Assembly: GCA_015063445.1 (NCBI GenBank)
Contig: SVUD01000015.1
Span: forward strand, 1 to 39,497
From: Oscillospiraceae bacterium
Lineage (GTDB): Bacteria; Bacillota_A; Clostridia; Oscillospirales; CAG-272
DNA: 39,497 bases
Direction of reading: 5' to 3'
In this document: one piece after another, positions 23,244 to 32,509 of the stretch
How the letters are laid out: every line of letters starts with the position of its first letter
Position numbering within the stretch: the first letter of the stretch is position 1
Notes under the pieces: model-generated
Database searches by the model: none
The model's input: only the letters and a program-made list of their open reading frames with translations
What the model was told of the DNA's origin: nothing
Program-made: the position numbers and the translations under genes

Positions 23244-23900
23244 ATGAAAAAATTAGTTTCAATTTTACTTATTCTTACGCTTGCTTTTTCTTTAACGGCT
23301 TGTGATCTCAGCTTAGACAGTTTAAAAGAGAAAATAGGTATCAAAAAAGACGATGATAAGGAAAGCTCTGTAATTCAACTTAAGCTTTGGACAAGCGCAA
23401 CGGACTATATTATGGCAAAAGGTGATTCTTACTGTATCTCGAATAACGAGGCTTGGGAGCCGGCACGCACATCCATTAAATATGTTTCTATCAAAAACAC
23501 AGCTTCTTTCGATTTAAAGTGCTCAGTCAATCTTAAAACCTATGATATAACTAAAAACATTCAAGAGGTTATTCTCTATTCTACATCTCTTGGCACAACG
23601 TACGGCGGAATACAACGTTGGGAAGGCAGCGACACTTTTTTGATATCCGGAATAAATCGCACGGATATATCGGATCTCACGCTCAAATCCGGAGATGAGT
23701 TTTACTTTGCTATAGCCTTTCACATGGATGAAGCTGCCTCAAATAAATACGCTAACGGTTTGATGAAAATAGACGTTGAAATTTCCGGGGAGCGCTATGA
23801 GAATACAGACTCCACTCCCGAAGACTCCGAGTCTAATATATCGGAAAACGACGAGCCCTTAGAAGGTCCTCTTATTGACTTTGATAACTTTGAACCGTGA
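23244..23900 (+). CDS. Putative lipoprotein downstream of the two-component system
   Basis: The N-terminus MKKLVSILLILTLAFSLTAC is a lipoprotein signal with a good lipobox (LTAC, Cys20). The mature protein of about 198 residues starts with a charged linker, continues with a beta-rich domain (YVSIKNTASFDLKCSVNL, GDEFYFAIAF) and ends in an acidic tail rich in Asp, Glu and Ser. I do not recognise a family. It starts 57 bases after the kinase stop and may be co-transcribed, so it could be an accessory sensor or target of the system; that is inference. A bidirectional terminator follows. Confidence 0.8.
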   Translation: MKKLVSILLILTLAFSLTACDLSLDSLKEKIGIKKDDDKESSVIQLKLWTSATDYIMAKGDSYCISNNEAWEPARTSIKYVSIKNTASFDLKCSVNLKTYDITKNIQEVILYSTSLGTTYGGIQRWEGSDTFLISGINRTDISDLTLKSGDEFYFAIAFHMDEAASNKYANGLMKIDVEISGERYENTDSTPEDSESNISENDEPLEGPLIDFDNFEP

Positions 23901-23972
23901 TTTCCTAACATATTAAGCACACATCTGCCGCCTTGACGGTAGGAGCGAAAAGAGAACATTTCAAGATAACTT

Positions 23973-24040
23973 AATAAAAAATCCCCTTAAGGTTAAAGAG
24001 CGGTCGATACATACCACTTTATCTTAAGGGGTTATTTTTT
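23973..24040. terminator. Bidirectional terminator between convergent genes
   Basis: AAAAAATCCCCTTAAG (from about 23975) pairs with CTTAAGGGGTTATTTTTT (about 24023-24040), flanked by A and T runs on both strands. The inner GTTAAAG and CTTTA can extend it. Confidence 0.83.
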
Positions 24041-24059
24041 GTTGTATTTTTGTGGTTAT

Positions 24060-24557
24060 TTACAGAAAATTGCCGTGTGAAAAGAGGGGCTCGCCGCCTT
24101 CTGTAAGAGTCATTATTCCGTAGCTGCCTTCTCTTGCGCCTATACTGCCGGGATTGAAGAGATAAAAGGGTCTTTCACTGTCGCTGAAATATTTGAGCTC
24201 GGGAGTATGGGTATGTCCGAAGAGGACTATATCGGCGTTTTTATCCCGGGCGAGCTTTTCGAGTCCGCCCATACCGTACTTTGCGCCGTAGAGATCTCCG
24301 TGAGTATAAACTATCCTCTTGCCCGAAATTTCTATCTCCGCAGTCTTTTGCACTATATAGTCGAGGGCAAACATACGCATATCGCAATTGCCCCTTACAG
24401 CCAAGAATTTAACGTCTCGGAATGCGTATCTGACCTCGTCTATATCCGAAAGTCCGTCACCGAGAAAGAATACTATCTCGGTGTCCTTATGCAGACGCAG
24501 GGCGCGCGTTATATTATACGAACAATTGTGTGAATCTGAAAATATCAAGCACTTCAT
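24060..24557 (-). CDS. YfcE/MJ0936-type metallophosphoesterase
   Basis: The 165-residue protein is a compact calcineurin-like phosphoesterase with all metal-site motifs: Asp8 and His10 (SDSH), Asp34 (LGDG), Asn57 (RGNCD), His86 (YTHGD), and His115/His117 (GHTHTP). Members of this group hydrolyse phosphodiesters in vitro; the physiological substrate is often unknown. It is a single-gene unit on the minus strand between two plus-strand operons. Confidence 0.92.
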   Translation of the reverse strand: MKCLIFSDSHNCSYNITRALRLHKDTEIVFFLGDGLSDIDEVRYAFRDVKFLAVRGNCDMRMFALDYIVQKTAEIEISGKRIVYTHGDLYGAKYGMGGLEKLARDKNADIVLFGHTHTPELKYFSDSERPFYLFNPGSIGAREGSYGIMTLTEGGEPLFSHGNFL

Positions 24558-24688
24558 TTTTTAAATCTTTCCTTTAATACATTTTTGAGATATCAAGGCT
24601 TTGTGTCACACTTCCGCTCTTATGAATATAATTTAACAGAAGCCGGGCAAAAAAACAATGCGCCCGAAATACATTTTGGGGGATTTAT

Positions 24689-24913
24689 ATGAAAATTGAC
24701 AAAACAAAGCTTGACGCTATGCTTACGCTTTCCGACGAGGCATTATGGAAGGAAATACGAACGGTTGCCGCTGCCAAGGGCATAAATATGCCCGAAAAAG
24801 CGCCGAATCCAAAGGAGCTTGAGAAGGTGCGAGGAGCATTGAGAGACGCTGACAAGCTCAATCTCCCCACGGCTATGCGCCTCATAAACGACCTTAAGCG
24901 AGGTGAGAAATAA
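24689..24913 (+). CDS. Conserved-looking small protein, first gene of a three-gene cassette
   Basis: This 74-residue protein is predicted all-helical and soluble, with no signal peptide, cysteine cluster or membrane segment. Segments LDAMLTLSDEALWKEI and ADKLNLPTAMRLINDLK look like amphipathic helices around a Pro-rich middle (MPEKAPNPKE). I do not recognise a named family. The start has GGGGG seven bases upstream. Its stop shares a base with the next start (TAATG), and the next gene's ribosome binding site (GAGGTGA) lies in its last codons, so it is a genuine translated gene coupled to the second. Confidence 0.75.
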   Translation: MKIDKTKLDAMLTLSDEALWKEIRTVAAAKGINMPEKAPNPKELEKVRGALRDADKLNLPTAMRLINDLKRGEK

Positions 24914-25242
24914 TGGCTGAAAACCAGGATTTATCAAAGATAATCGGAATTATTATGGAAAATCCGGACCTGATAGCAAGGATAAAAAGCCTTGCCGACA
25001 ATACCGAGGTAAGCGCCGATTCCTCCGAGATAAAGGAAGCTTTAACCGAGAGCAGTGAAAATAAGTCTAAAACGGATGATGACGTGAGCGCCGCAAGCGT
25101 TACATACTCAAAAGCGCAAAGTAAAAAAAGACGGCGCGAGCTTCTATCGGCTCTTAAGCCGTACGTCAAAAGCGAGCGAGCTAAGGCTATCGACACCATG
25201 CTTTCGGTAATAGACGTTATCGACGTTATGAAAGAGAGGTAA
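24913..25242 (+). CDS. Small protein of unknown function, second gene of the cassette
   Basis: The 109-residue protein has an N-terminal helical segment (LSKIIGIIMENPDLIARIKSL), a Ser/Glu/Asp-rich, probably disordered middle (about 35-65), and a basic C-terminal helical region (KKRRRELLSALKPYVKSER then AKAIDTMLSVIDVIDVMKE). The LLSALKPYVKSER stretch looks like a conserved motif; I have a vague, unverified impression of similar sequences in other Clostridia. It has no membrane segment and no known catalytic motif. It is translationally coupled to the first gene by TAATG, and its last codons hold the ribosome binding site of the third. Confidence 0.75.
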   Translation: MAENQDLSKIIGIIMENPDLIARIKSLADNTEVSADSSEIKEALTESSENKSKTDDDVSAASVTYSKAQSKKRRRELLSALKPYVKSERAKAIDTMLSVIDVIDVMKER

Positions 25243-25245
25243 CGA

Positions 25246-25662
25246 ATGTATTCACAAAGCTATTTTCCGCAAGGTAAAGAGATTTCCCTTCCCGACAATT
25301 ACGACGGTACGGCATTTTCGGATGACAATTTTCAAAACGAAAGGACACCAAAAATCGAAGCTCGGCAAAATGAAATAAAGTTTTCTCCAAAGGACGAGGA
25401 ATGCGAGCGTCCAAGTGATGCGCTTGAGGCAGAGAACGAGGAGTGTATCGCACGTACAAGGGAAACACGAGGCGGTCTTTTCGGTATAGACTTAAAGGGT
25501 ATGTTCTCTTCTCTTTTCGGCAACAGATTTTCCTCGGTCGTGCCAAAGGATTTCGGTACTGAGGAAATACTCATAATCGGAATCGCTCTGTTTTTACTAT
25601 TTTCCTCCGAGCGTGATATAGAATGCGCGCTTCTTCTTTTAGCGCTTATCTTTATTAAATAG
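25246..25662 (+). CDS. Small membrane-anchored protein, third gene of the cassette
   Basis: Of 138 residues the first 80 are hydrophilic and charged. Then comes a Gly/Phe-rich amphipathic patch (FGIDLKGMFSSLFGNRFSS) and a C-terminal membrane hairpin: ILIIGIALFLLF, a charged turn SSERDIE, then CALLLLALIFIK, ending the protein. The topology predicts a cytosolic N-terminal domain tethered by a short C-terminal hairpin. The start is three bases after the previous stop. The likely reading is that the two upstream soluble proteins assemble with this membrane tether; that is inference. No family is recognised. A strong terminator follows. Confidence 0.75.
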   Translation: MYSQSYFPQGKEISLPDNYDGTAFSDDNFQNERTPKIEARQNEIKFSPKDEECERPSDALEAENEECIARTRETRGGLFGIDLKGMFSSLFGNRFSSVVPKDFGTEEILIIGIALFLLFSSERDIECALLLLALIFIK

Positions 25663-25694
25663 GCGAATTTGAAAACATTAGCTTACATTTTAAA

Positions 25695-25732
25695 GGTGAA
25701 GATGCAAAATACAGCATCTTCACCGCTTTTTT
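25695..25732 (+). terminator. Intrinsic terminator after the three-gene cassette
   Basis: A perfect 11-base-pair stem GGTGAAGATGC / GCATCTTCACC (25695-25705 and 25714-25724) with an 8-base loop is followed by a run of Ts. It also faces the end of the convergent polC operon, where its U-tract is weaker. Confidence 0.9.
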
Positions 25733-25790
25733 ATTCAGGATAACAAAAACTAAAACGCTATCACGATTTTAGAACGTTAATTCCGTTTTC

Positions 25791-28700
25791 TCAGAATAAC
25801 GACAGCTGGTTAGTTTCCGTAAGTCCGTCAAGAACGTGGTTTCTGCGAAGAAGCTCTACTATTGTTTTGGAGATTCCCGAGCCCTCTCGAAGCTGCTGTA
25901 TCGAGAAGATATCGGGATCATTGCGCATAGTTTCAACAAGCTTTTCGGCAGCCGTATCACCAAGTCCCGGAAGAGAGTTGAACGGCATTCTTATTTTTCC
26001 GTTTTCGGGGAGAAATGCCTTTGCGTCCGACTTGCGAAGGTCAACGCCAAGGAACTGAACGCCTCTTGCGAGAGCTTCTCTTACAAGCTGCATCGTTGAT
26101 AGCATTTCATTGTCCTTCTGAGTCGCCTGACCCTCCTGCTTCTTCTTTTCAAGCTCGTTTATGCAGTCGCTTACCGCGCGGTAGCCTCCGCCGACTATTT
26201 CCGCATTGAAGCCGCCCGGCGCAACCGTAAGGAATGCCGCATAGAACTCCATAGGATAATATATCTTGTACCAACAAAGGCGGATAGCCGACATTACGTA
26301 TGCCGCCGCATGAGCCTTCGGGAACATGTATTTAATCTTTTTGCACGAATCCATATACCAATCGGGTACTCCGTGCTCTCTCATCAGCGCTTCCCATTCG
26401 GGCGTGAGTCCTTTTCCCTTTCTTACGCTCTCCATAATTTTGAAGGCTGCGGAATTATCAAGACCGTATCTGATAAGAGTGTTCATTATATCGTCACGGC
26501 ATCCTATAACATTGGATATATCGCATATTCCGTTTTTAATAAGCTCGTCCGCGTTTCCGAGCCAACATCCCGTTCCGTGCGTAAGTCCGGATATCTGGAG
26601 AAGGTCGGCAAAGTTCTTTGGCTTTGCGTCGATAAGAACCTTCTGCAAGAAGCTCGTTCCCATCTCGGGAATTCCGAACGTTCCTATCTGAACTCCGCCT
26701 ATATCCTCAGGGGTTATCTTAAGAGGCGCTGTTGAATGGAATAGCTCATAAACGGCGCGGTCGTTCATCTTAACGTCAAGAACGTTCGTATTCGTATACC
26801 TTTCGAGCATTTTATACTTGGTAGGCATATCGTGACCAAGCTCGTCAAGCTTGAGTATGGTATCGTGAAGATATGAGAACTGATAATGCGTTGTGATTAT
26901 ATCCGAATTTGGATCGTCCGCAGGATGCTGTACAGGTGAGAAATCGTATATCTCATACTCGGTGGGAACAACTATTATTCCGCCCGGATGCTGAGAGGTT
27001 GTCCTCTTTATTCCGACCATCTGCGTGACCATATAATCTATCTGAGCCTTGGGAATGGAAATTCTCTTCTCTTCAAGATATTTATTTACGTATCCCCACG
27101 CCGTTTTATCGGCAAGAGTACCTATAGTTCCCGCACGGAACACGTGGCCTTCACCGAAAAGCTCCTCGGTGTATTTATGTACCTTACCCTGAACGTCGCC
27201 CGAGAAGTTAAGATCGATATCGGGAGATTTATCTCCGTAGAAGCCGAGGAAGGTTTCAAACGGGATATCGTGACCGTCCATTATGAGAGGCTCACCGCAC
27301 TCGGGACAGTTTTTATCGGGAAGGTCAAAGCCAGAGCCTACCGAGCCATCTGTAAAGAACTCGGTATGACGGCACTTAGGACATCTGTAATGCGGGGGCA
27401 GAGGGTTAACCTCTGAAATTCCCGACATCGTTGCGACGAATGACGAGCCGACTGAGCCTCTCGAGCCTACGAGATAACCAAGGCTTTCCGAGTACGCAAC
27501 GAGCTTTACCGCTATCATATAAAGCACGGCAAATCCGTTTTTGATTATGGAATCAAGCTCACGGCTGAGTCGTTTTTCAACTATTTCGGGAAGCGTGTCT
27601 CCGTACCATGCGTGCGCTCTTGACCAACAGGATTCTGTAAGCTCCTCGGCAGCGCCCGGAATATCCGGCTCGTATCTGCCCTCGGGAATAGGTCTGATCT
27701 TTTCACACATATCCGCTATTTTATTCGGATTGGTGATTACGACCTCTTCTGCTATATCCTCTCCGAGATATGAAAATTCGGCGAGCATTTCTTCGGTGGT
27801 TCTTAAATATATTGGAAGCGGCTTATCCGCATCCGAGAACTTCATTCCCGCAAGGATAATTCTTCTGTATATTTCGTCCTCCGAATTCATAAAGTGCGCG
27901 TCACACGTAGCGCAGGTGGGCTTTCCGAGCTTCTTTCCAAGCTCGTATATCTTTTTATTTATTTCCTTTATTCCGTCCTCGTCAGCTATCTTTCCCTCAT
28001 CTACAAGGAAACGGTTATTGCAGGTTGGCTGAATTTCAAGATAGTCGTAGAACGAGGCTATATCCTCTATTTCCTGCTCGCTTCTTCCGTCAAGTATCGC
28101 GCGGTAAAGCTCTCCCGCCTCACACGCGGAGCCGATTATCAAGCCGTCTCTGTACTGCTCGAGAACCGATTTAGGTATTCTCGGCTTCTTTTTGTAGTAG
28201 TTAAGATAGCTGAACGATACGAGCTTATAGAGGTTTTTAAGTCCTTCCTTGTTCTTCGCAAGTATTATCATATGATACATAGGAAGCTGCAAGGGATCGG
28301 ATTTTTCACTCATAAGGTTAAGAAGATGCTTAAAGGTTACTACTCCCTCTGTCTTAAGACGCTTTTGCATCTCAAAGAATATCTTTGCGAGTATTTCCGC
28401 GTCGTCTGAAGCTCTGTGATGGTGGAAATCCTCAAGATTATAGTATTTAGCTATGGTATCAAGTTTATGATTCTTTACGTCGGTATTAAGATATTTTGAA
28501 AGTCCGACGGTATCAAGGTACGAATTCTCAAACGGTAAGCCCGCGCGCTCTGCCGCTACTCTTACAAAGCCTACGTCAAAGTTAGCGTTATGGGCAATAA
28601 GCATTCTGCCGCCCGCAAAGTCGAGAAATTTTCTTATCGCCTCCTCTTCCTTGGGCGCACCCGCAACCATTTCATCGGTTATTGACGTAAGGTTGGTTAT

Positions 28701-30203
28701 CAGCTCGGAAATAGGCTCTTCGGGATCAACGAAGGTATCAAAGACCTCAAGGATCTTACCGTCCTTTATCTTGACCGCTCCTATTTCGATTATCTTACAG
28801 GTTCTGTTTGAAAGTCCCGTGGTTTCAAGGTCGAAAACTATCATTTCGTCATCAAACGCGGGATAGCGTGAGCCGAAAATACATCTTGCGGTGTCGTTTA
28901 CGAAATATGCCTCCATACCGTAAAGAACCTTAAGGTCGGTATTTCCGCTCTTTTCAAGAGCAAGCATAACCTCGGGGAAGCCCTGAACGTTTCCGTGGTC
29001 GGTAACGGCAACAGCCTTATGCCCCCATCTTATAGCGGTATTAATAAGGTCGGCGGGATTTATAAGTCCGTCCATTTGCGACATATTGGTATGTAAATGA
29101 AGCTCGACTCTCTTTTTTTCCGATTTATCCTCACGGTATTTGCGTTTTATTTTCATCAAGGACTTAAGAGAGAGGAAAAGCTCATTATCAAATCTATCTC
29201 TCATAGGTCGCGCAAAAACCGCAACGTTTAAGCCCGGTTTTATGCCTTTCATAAAGCCGGATTCTTCAATAGGTAAACTTTTCTTTACATATATGCCCGA
29301 TGCGCCGTCTGAAATACCTATACTTACGGTGACTTTATCGCCCGTACGGCTCTCCTTTATTTCGGCGGAAAATACCGTGCCTAAGAATATTCCCTGAACC
29401 TTTATATCCTTTGCATCCGATATGAGAGAGGGCTCAACTATATCAAAGGGCTCGCCGTATATTACCTCGGCGCCCTCGGTAGAATACACCGTGCTGCCCC
29501 TTTGAAAAACGGTATCCGAGATATCTACGCTGACTCCGGTAGCAGAGGAAATTCCGTCCTTTTTATCAAAGTCGTAATGCGGGTCCTTTTCTCTTGCTTC
29601 TTCAGCCTGACGCTCTCTCGCCGCTCTGATTTCCTCGATAGCTCTTTCCTTGTTCTCTATTTCTATACGCTTTATTGTTTCGCTCTTGCGCTCCTCGATA
29701 GCTCTCATACGAGCCTCAGCGCCCGTACCCTCGGTAATGACAACCGTTCGCGTAACACCGTATCGGCTTTTAAGGATGTTAGAAAGCATCCACTCGGTAT
29801 TAGCGCCTTTAACGAAGTTTACGCCATTCATAAAGTAAGGTATGCCGACAGTTATAACGCTTCCGTCATCGGTATACTCCGCTCCCGAGAAAAATCCGTT
29901 GGTAACGGCTCCGCAAAGCGCCGCCTCCGCCGCTATTTCCGAAAAATAGCTTATATCGAAGGTTTCGGGTGGAAAATGAGGAAGTATTTTAAAGGACTCG
30001 GCTCCGTAAAGCGTTCTGCAATCGTCCTCTATCTCGTATATCAGATATGCGTCCTTATGCTCGGAAAAAGATAGCTCTACCTCAACACGCATAGGCTCTT
30101 TGGTATATCTGAACACTGCCTTTTCGCACGACTCCAAAAGCTCTCGCTTTTCCTTAGTCGGCTTATATCTTGAGAATACCTCAAGAAATTTCTTTTCTGC
30201 CAT
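25791..30203 (-). CDS. polC: DNA polymerase III alpha subunit, Gram-positive PolC type
   Basis: The 1470-residue replicative polymerase has the PolC domain order: an N-terminal region with a charged coiled-coil-like stretch (about 165-205), an OB fold (about 265-350), a PHP domain (HLHTNMSQMDG at about 369) interrupted by a DEDD proofreading exonuclease (DLETTG with Asp458/Glu460, AHNANFD at 537-543, HRASDDAE near 596-603), and a C-family polymerase core including DIDLNFSGD. A four-cysteine zinc finger (CPKC and CPEC) precedes the core. The embedded exonuclease distinguishes it from DnaE. AAAGGA precedes the ATG. It is the last gene of the large minus-strand operon, 36 bases after ispG. Confidence 0.97.
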   Translation of the reverse strand: MAEKKFLEVFSRYKPTKEKRELLESCEKAVFRYTKEPMRVEVELSFSEHKDAYLIYEIEDDCRTLYGAESFKILPHFPPETFDISYFSEIAAEAALCGAVTNGFFSGAEYTDDGSVITVGIPYFMNGVNFVKGANTEWMLSNILKSRYGVTRTVVITEGTGAEARMRAIEERKSETIKRIEIENKERAIEEIRAARERQAEEAREKDPHYDFDKKDGISSATGVSVDISDTVFQRGSTVYSTEGAEVIYGEPFDIVEPSLISDAKDIKVQGIFLGTVFSAEIKESRTGDKVTVSIGISDGASGIYVKKSLPIEESGFMKGIKPGLNVAVFARPMRDRFDNELFLSLKSLMKIKRKYREDKSEKKRVELHLHTNMSQMDGLINPADLINTAIRWGHKAVAVTDHGNVQGFPEVMLALEKSGNTDLKVLYGMEAYFVNDTARCIFGSRYPAFDDEMIVFDLETTGLSNRTCKIIEIGAVKIKDGKILEVFDTFVDPEEPISELITNLTSITDEMVAGAPKEEEAIRKFLDFAGGRMLIAHNANFDVGFVRVAAERAGLPFENSYLDTVGLSKYLNTDVKNHKLDTIAKYYNLEDFHHHRASDDAEILAKIFFEMQKRLKTEGVVTFKHLLNLMSEKSDPLQLPMYHMIILAKNKEGLKNLYKLVSFSYLNYYKKKPRIPKSVLEQYRDGLIIGSACEAGELYRAILDGRSEQEIEDIASFYDYLEIQPTCNNRFLVDEGKIADEDGIKEINKKIYELGKKLGKPTCATCDAHFMNSEDEIYRRIILAGMKFSDADKPLPIYLRTTEEMLAEFSYLGEDIAEEVVITNPNKIADMCEKIRPIPEGRYEPDIPGAAEELTESCWSRAHAWYGDTLPEIVEKRLSRELDSIIKNGFAVLYMIAVKLVAYSESLGYLVGSRGSVGSSFVATMSGISEVNPLPPHYRCPKCRHTEFFTDGSVGSGFDLPDKNCPECGEPLIMDGHDIPFETFLGFYGDKSPDIDLNFSGDVQGKVHKYTEELFGEGHVFRAGTIGTLADKTAWGYVNKYLEEKRISIPKAQIDYMVTQMVGIKRTTSQHPGGIIVVPTEYEIYDFSPVQHPADDPNSDIITTHYQFSYLHDTILKLDELGHDMPTKYKMLERYTNTNVLDVKMNDRAVYELFHSTAPLKITPEDIGGVQIGTFGIPEMGTSFLQKVLIDAKPKNFADLLQISGLTHGTGCWLGNADELIKNGICDISNVIGCRDDIMNTLIRYGLDNSAAFKIMESVRKGKGLTPEWEALMREHGVPDWYMDSCKKIKYMFPKAHAAAYVMSAIRLCWYKIYYPMEFYAAFLTVAPGGFNAEIVGGGYRAVSDCINELEKKKQEGQATQKDNEMLSTMQLVREALARGVQFLGVDLRKSDAKAFLPENGKIRMPFNSLPGLGDTAAEKLVETMRNDPDIFSIQQLREGSGISKTIVELLRRNHVLDGLTETNQLSLF

Positions 30204-30239
30204 TTTGCTATCCTTTCCTTCTCTTTACGTGACTATGCG

Positions 30240-31316
30240 CTACATTTTCTTTATTTCATCTATAAGCTCACGCACTAAATTTTCTTCTTTGATTTTTCTT
30301 ACCGTTTGTCCTTTTTTGAAGAGCAAGCCCTCTCCTATTCCGCCCGCAATTCCTATATCAGCCTCACGAGCCTCACCGGGACCGTTTACCACGCAGCCCA
30401 TAAGAGCTACCTTTATATTTTTCTCTGAAATTCCCTCTTTTTCCGCAAGCTCTTCAAACTCACGAAGAAGGGATATAAGATTTATTTTCGTTCTTCCGCA
30501 GGTGGGACACGAAACTATGTCAAGTCCTTTTTTTTCATATATATCAAGTGAAGAAAGTATATGCTTTGCAATCTTTATCTCTTCACACGGGTCATCGGTA
30601 AGCGATATTCTAACCGTATCTCCGATACCCTCGGAAAGAAGCGCGCCGACACCTATTGAGCTTTTAACTATAGCTCTCTCTCTTGCTCCCGCCTCGGTGA
30701 CTCCGAGATGTAAGGGATAGCTCGTCCTTTTCGCAAGTATGCGGTTTGCGCCGAGCATATTCTCTACGTTTGACGCCTTTACCGAAATTGCGATATCCGA
30801 AAAATCAAGCTCCTCTAAAAGAGAGGCGTGATAAAGGGCGCTTTCGGCAAGAGCTTCTGCCGTAGGCGAGCCGTACTTTTCGAGTATATGCTTTTCAAGA
30901 GAGCCCGAATTCACGCCTATCCTTATGGGCAATCTATAATGCTTACAAGCGCTGACAACCTCGGCAATCTTTTCTCTGTTTCCGATGTTTCCGGGGTTTA
31001 TTCTTATTTTATCAGCGCCCGAGCGAGCAGCCTCGACGGCAATTCTATAATCAAAATGAATATCCGCAACGAGAGGAATCTTGATTCCCCTCTGCTTCAA
31101 GGCGGAAAAGGTCTTACAAGCCTCTATATCGGGCGCGGTAAGGCGCACTATGTCGCAGCCTGCCGCTTCGAGCCTTTTTATCTGAGCGTAGGTGGACTCC
31201 ACGTCGTGAGTATCTGTATTCGTCATAGACTGTATGCTTACGGGAGCATCGCCGCCTATCGCTACGTTTCCTACGTGTATTTTATGGCTTTTCCGTCTTA
31301 TCTCATTGTAATTCAT
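30240..31316 (-). CDS. ispG: 4-hydroxy-3-methylbut-2-enyl-diphosphate synthase (MEP pathway)
   Basis: This is the 4Fe-4S enzyme that reduces methylerythritol cyclodiphosphate to HMBPP. The N-terminal TIM-barrel part contains VAIGGDAPVSIQSMTNTDT and RINPGNIG. The C-terminal cluster domain has cysteines in VSCPTCGRT and in ALMGCVVNGPGEA, the three family ligands. The 358-residue length is normal for the two-domain bacterial form. It lies between rseP and polC, and together with dxr shows that the organism makes isoprenoids by the MEP route. Confidence 0.97.
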   Translation of the reverse strand: MNYNEIRRKSHKIHVGNVAIGGDAPVSIQSMTNTDTHDVESTYAQIKRLEAAGCDIVRLTAPDIEACKTFSALKQRGIKIPLVADIHFDYRIAVEAARSGADKIRINPGNIGNREKIAEVVSACKHYRLPIRIGVNSGSLEKHILEKYGSPTAEALAESALYHASLLEELDFSDIAISVKASNVENMLGANRILAKRTSYPLHLGVTEAGARERAIVKSSIGVGALLSEGIGDTVRISLTDDPCEEIKIAKHILSSLDIYEKKGLDIVSCPTCGRTKINLISLLREFEELAEKEGISEKNIKVALMGCVVNGPGEAREADIGIAGGIGEGLLFKKGQTVRKIKEENLVRELIDEIKKM

Positions 31317-31357
31317 AAGCCTTTTCCTTTTAGTTATTCAACCGATTTATGCTTTTT

Positions 31358-32485
31358 CTATATCAGCTGGACTATATCCTTTATAAGAACTATAAACGAA
31401 AGTCCGAGCAGGAGCGCAAGTCCCACAGCGTTTATAGTTTCCTCAACCTTCGCAGGAAGCTTTTTTCTCGTTATCATTTCTATAAGAAGAGTGAATATTC
31501 TTCCTCCGTCAAGAGCAGGGATAGGAAGAAGGTTCATAACGCCTAAGTTTATACTGATGAGAACCGTTATATAAAGAAGCGAGGTGAAGCCCGCCTTTGC
31601 GGCAGAGCCTATCGCGCTCGAAATTCCAACGGGACCCGATACCGCTGCGAAGGTATATCTGCCCGTTATCAAGTCGTATATGGATTCCCAGCACATTCTA
31701 ACGATGAGCGCCGCTTTTCTGAAGGAATATGTCATAACAGAGCCGAAATTCTTTTTTACTCGGTTTACCTTAAAGTCCATAATTCCGAAGCTCTGCCCCT
31801 GAGATTCTTCTATAGGAAATACGACGTCCTCAACAAGAACCTCTTTACCGTCTCTCTGAACAAGAACGTCTATCGGCTCGTTGCCCTTTCGCATAATTTC
31901 ATACGAAAGCTCGTCAAGTATTTTTACTCTCTTTCCGCCAACCTTGAGTATTTCATCTCCGAGCTGCAGCTTTGCCGAGCTTGACACGCTCATTCCGAGC
32001 TCCTCGTCGGTATAATACTGCGCAACTCGGGTGTTTCCTATGTTTATCGACATAGTGAGAATTATCATCGCCAAAAATCCCGCAACGATATTTACGGTTG
32101 CTCCCGCGGCGGTGATTATAAATCTTTGCCAGGCGGGCTTTTTGCCGAAGGTGTTTGGATCGTTTGCGTATTTATCCTCTTCGGCGGTCCTTCCGTTATA
32201 GACAGGCTCGCCGCCGTCATCCAAGGACTCTGAATCGCTTTCCGTTTTTGTATTATTATACTCACCGTTCTCTCCGGGCATAGAAACAAAGCCGCCTATG
32301 GGCAAGAGCGATATACTGTATCTGATACCCGTCTTTTTCGAAACCCAAGTAACAAGACGGGGACCCATACCTATGGAAAATTCCTCAATCGTTACCTTGA
32401 ATATTCTCGCTGTGATATAGTGCCCGAATTCGTGAATAAAAATCAAAAATCCAAACACAAGAATAGATGCTATTACAGTTAACAA
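31358..32485 (-). CDS. rseP: Site-2 intramembrane zinc metalloprotease (RseP/RasP)
   Basis: This membrane protease cleaves substrates such as anti-sigma factors within the bilayer. It shows HEFGHYITARIF (zinc ligands His18, His22; base Glu19) in the first helix, the PDZ domain around LQLGDEILKVGGKRV, and the third ligand Asp in NLLPIPALDGGR, then a final helix at the C-terminus. The start is a TTG at 32485, supported by AAGGAG nine bases upstream and by placing HExxH at the family's usual position near residue 18; no ATG is available nearby. An acidic insert (about 75-105) between the first helix and the next is not typical. Confidence 0.95.
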   Translation of the reverse strand: MLTVIASILVFGFLIFIHEFGHYITARIFKVTIEEFSIGMGPRLVTWVSKKTGIRYSISLLPIGGFVSMPGENGEYNNTKTESDSESLDDGGEPVYNGRTAEEDKYANDPNTFGKKPAWQRFIITAAGATVNIVAGFLAMIILTMSINIGNTRVAQYYTDEELGMSVSSSAKLQLGDEILKVGGKRVKILDELSYEIMRKGNEPIDVLVQRDGKEVLVEDVVFPIEESQGQSFGIMDFKVNRVKKNFGSVMTYSFRKAALIVRMCWESIYDLITGRYTFAAVSGPVGISSAIGSAAKAGFTSLLYITVLISINLGVMNLLPIPALDGGRIFTLLIEMITRKKLPAKVEETINAVGLALLLGLSFIVLIKDIVQLI

Positions 32486-32509
32486 GTTTGTTTTCTCCTT
32501 AAAATTACG

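Noticed and set aside
29502..30074. Plus-strand open frame opposite the start of polC
   Set aside because: It is antisense to well-conserved PolC coding sequence and resembles no protein.
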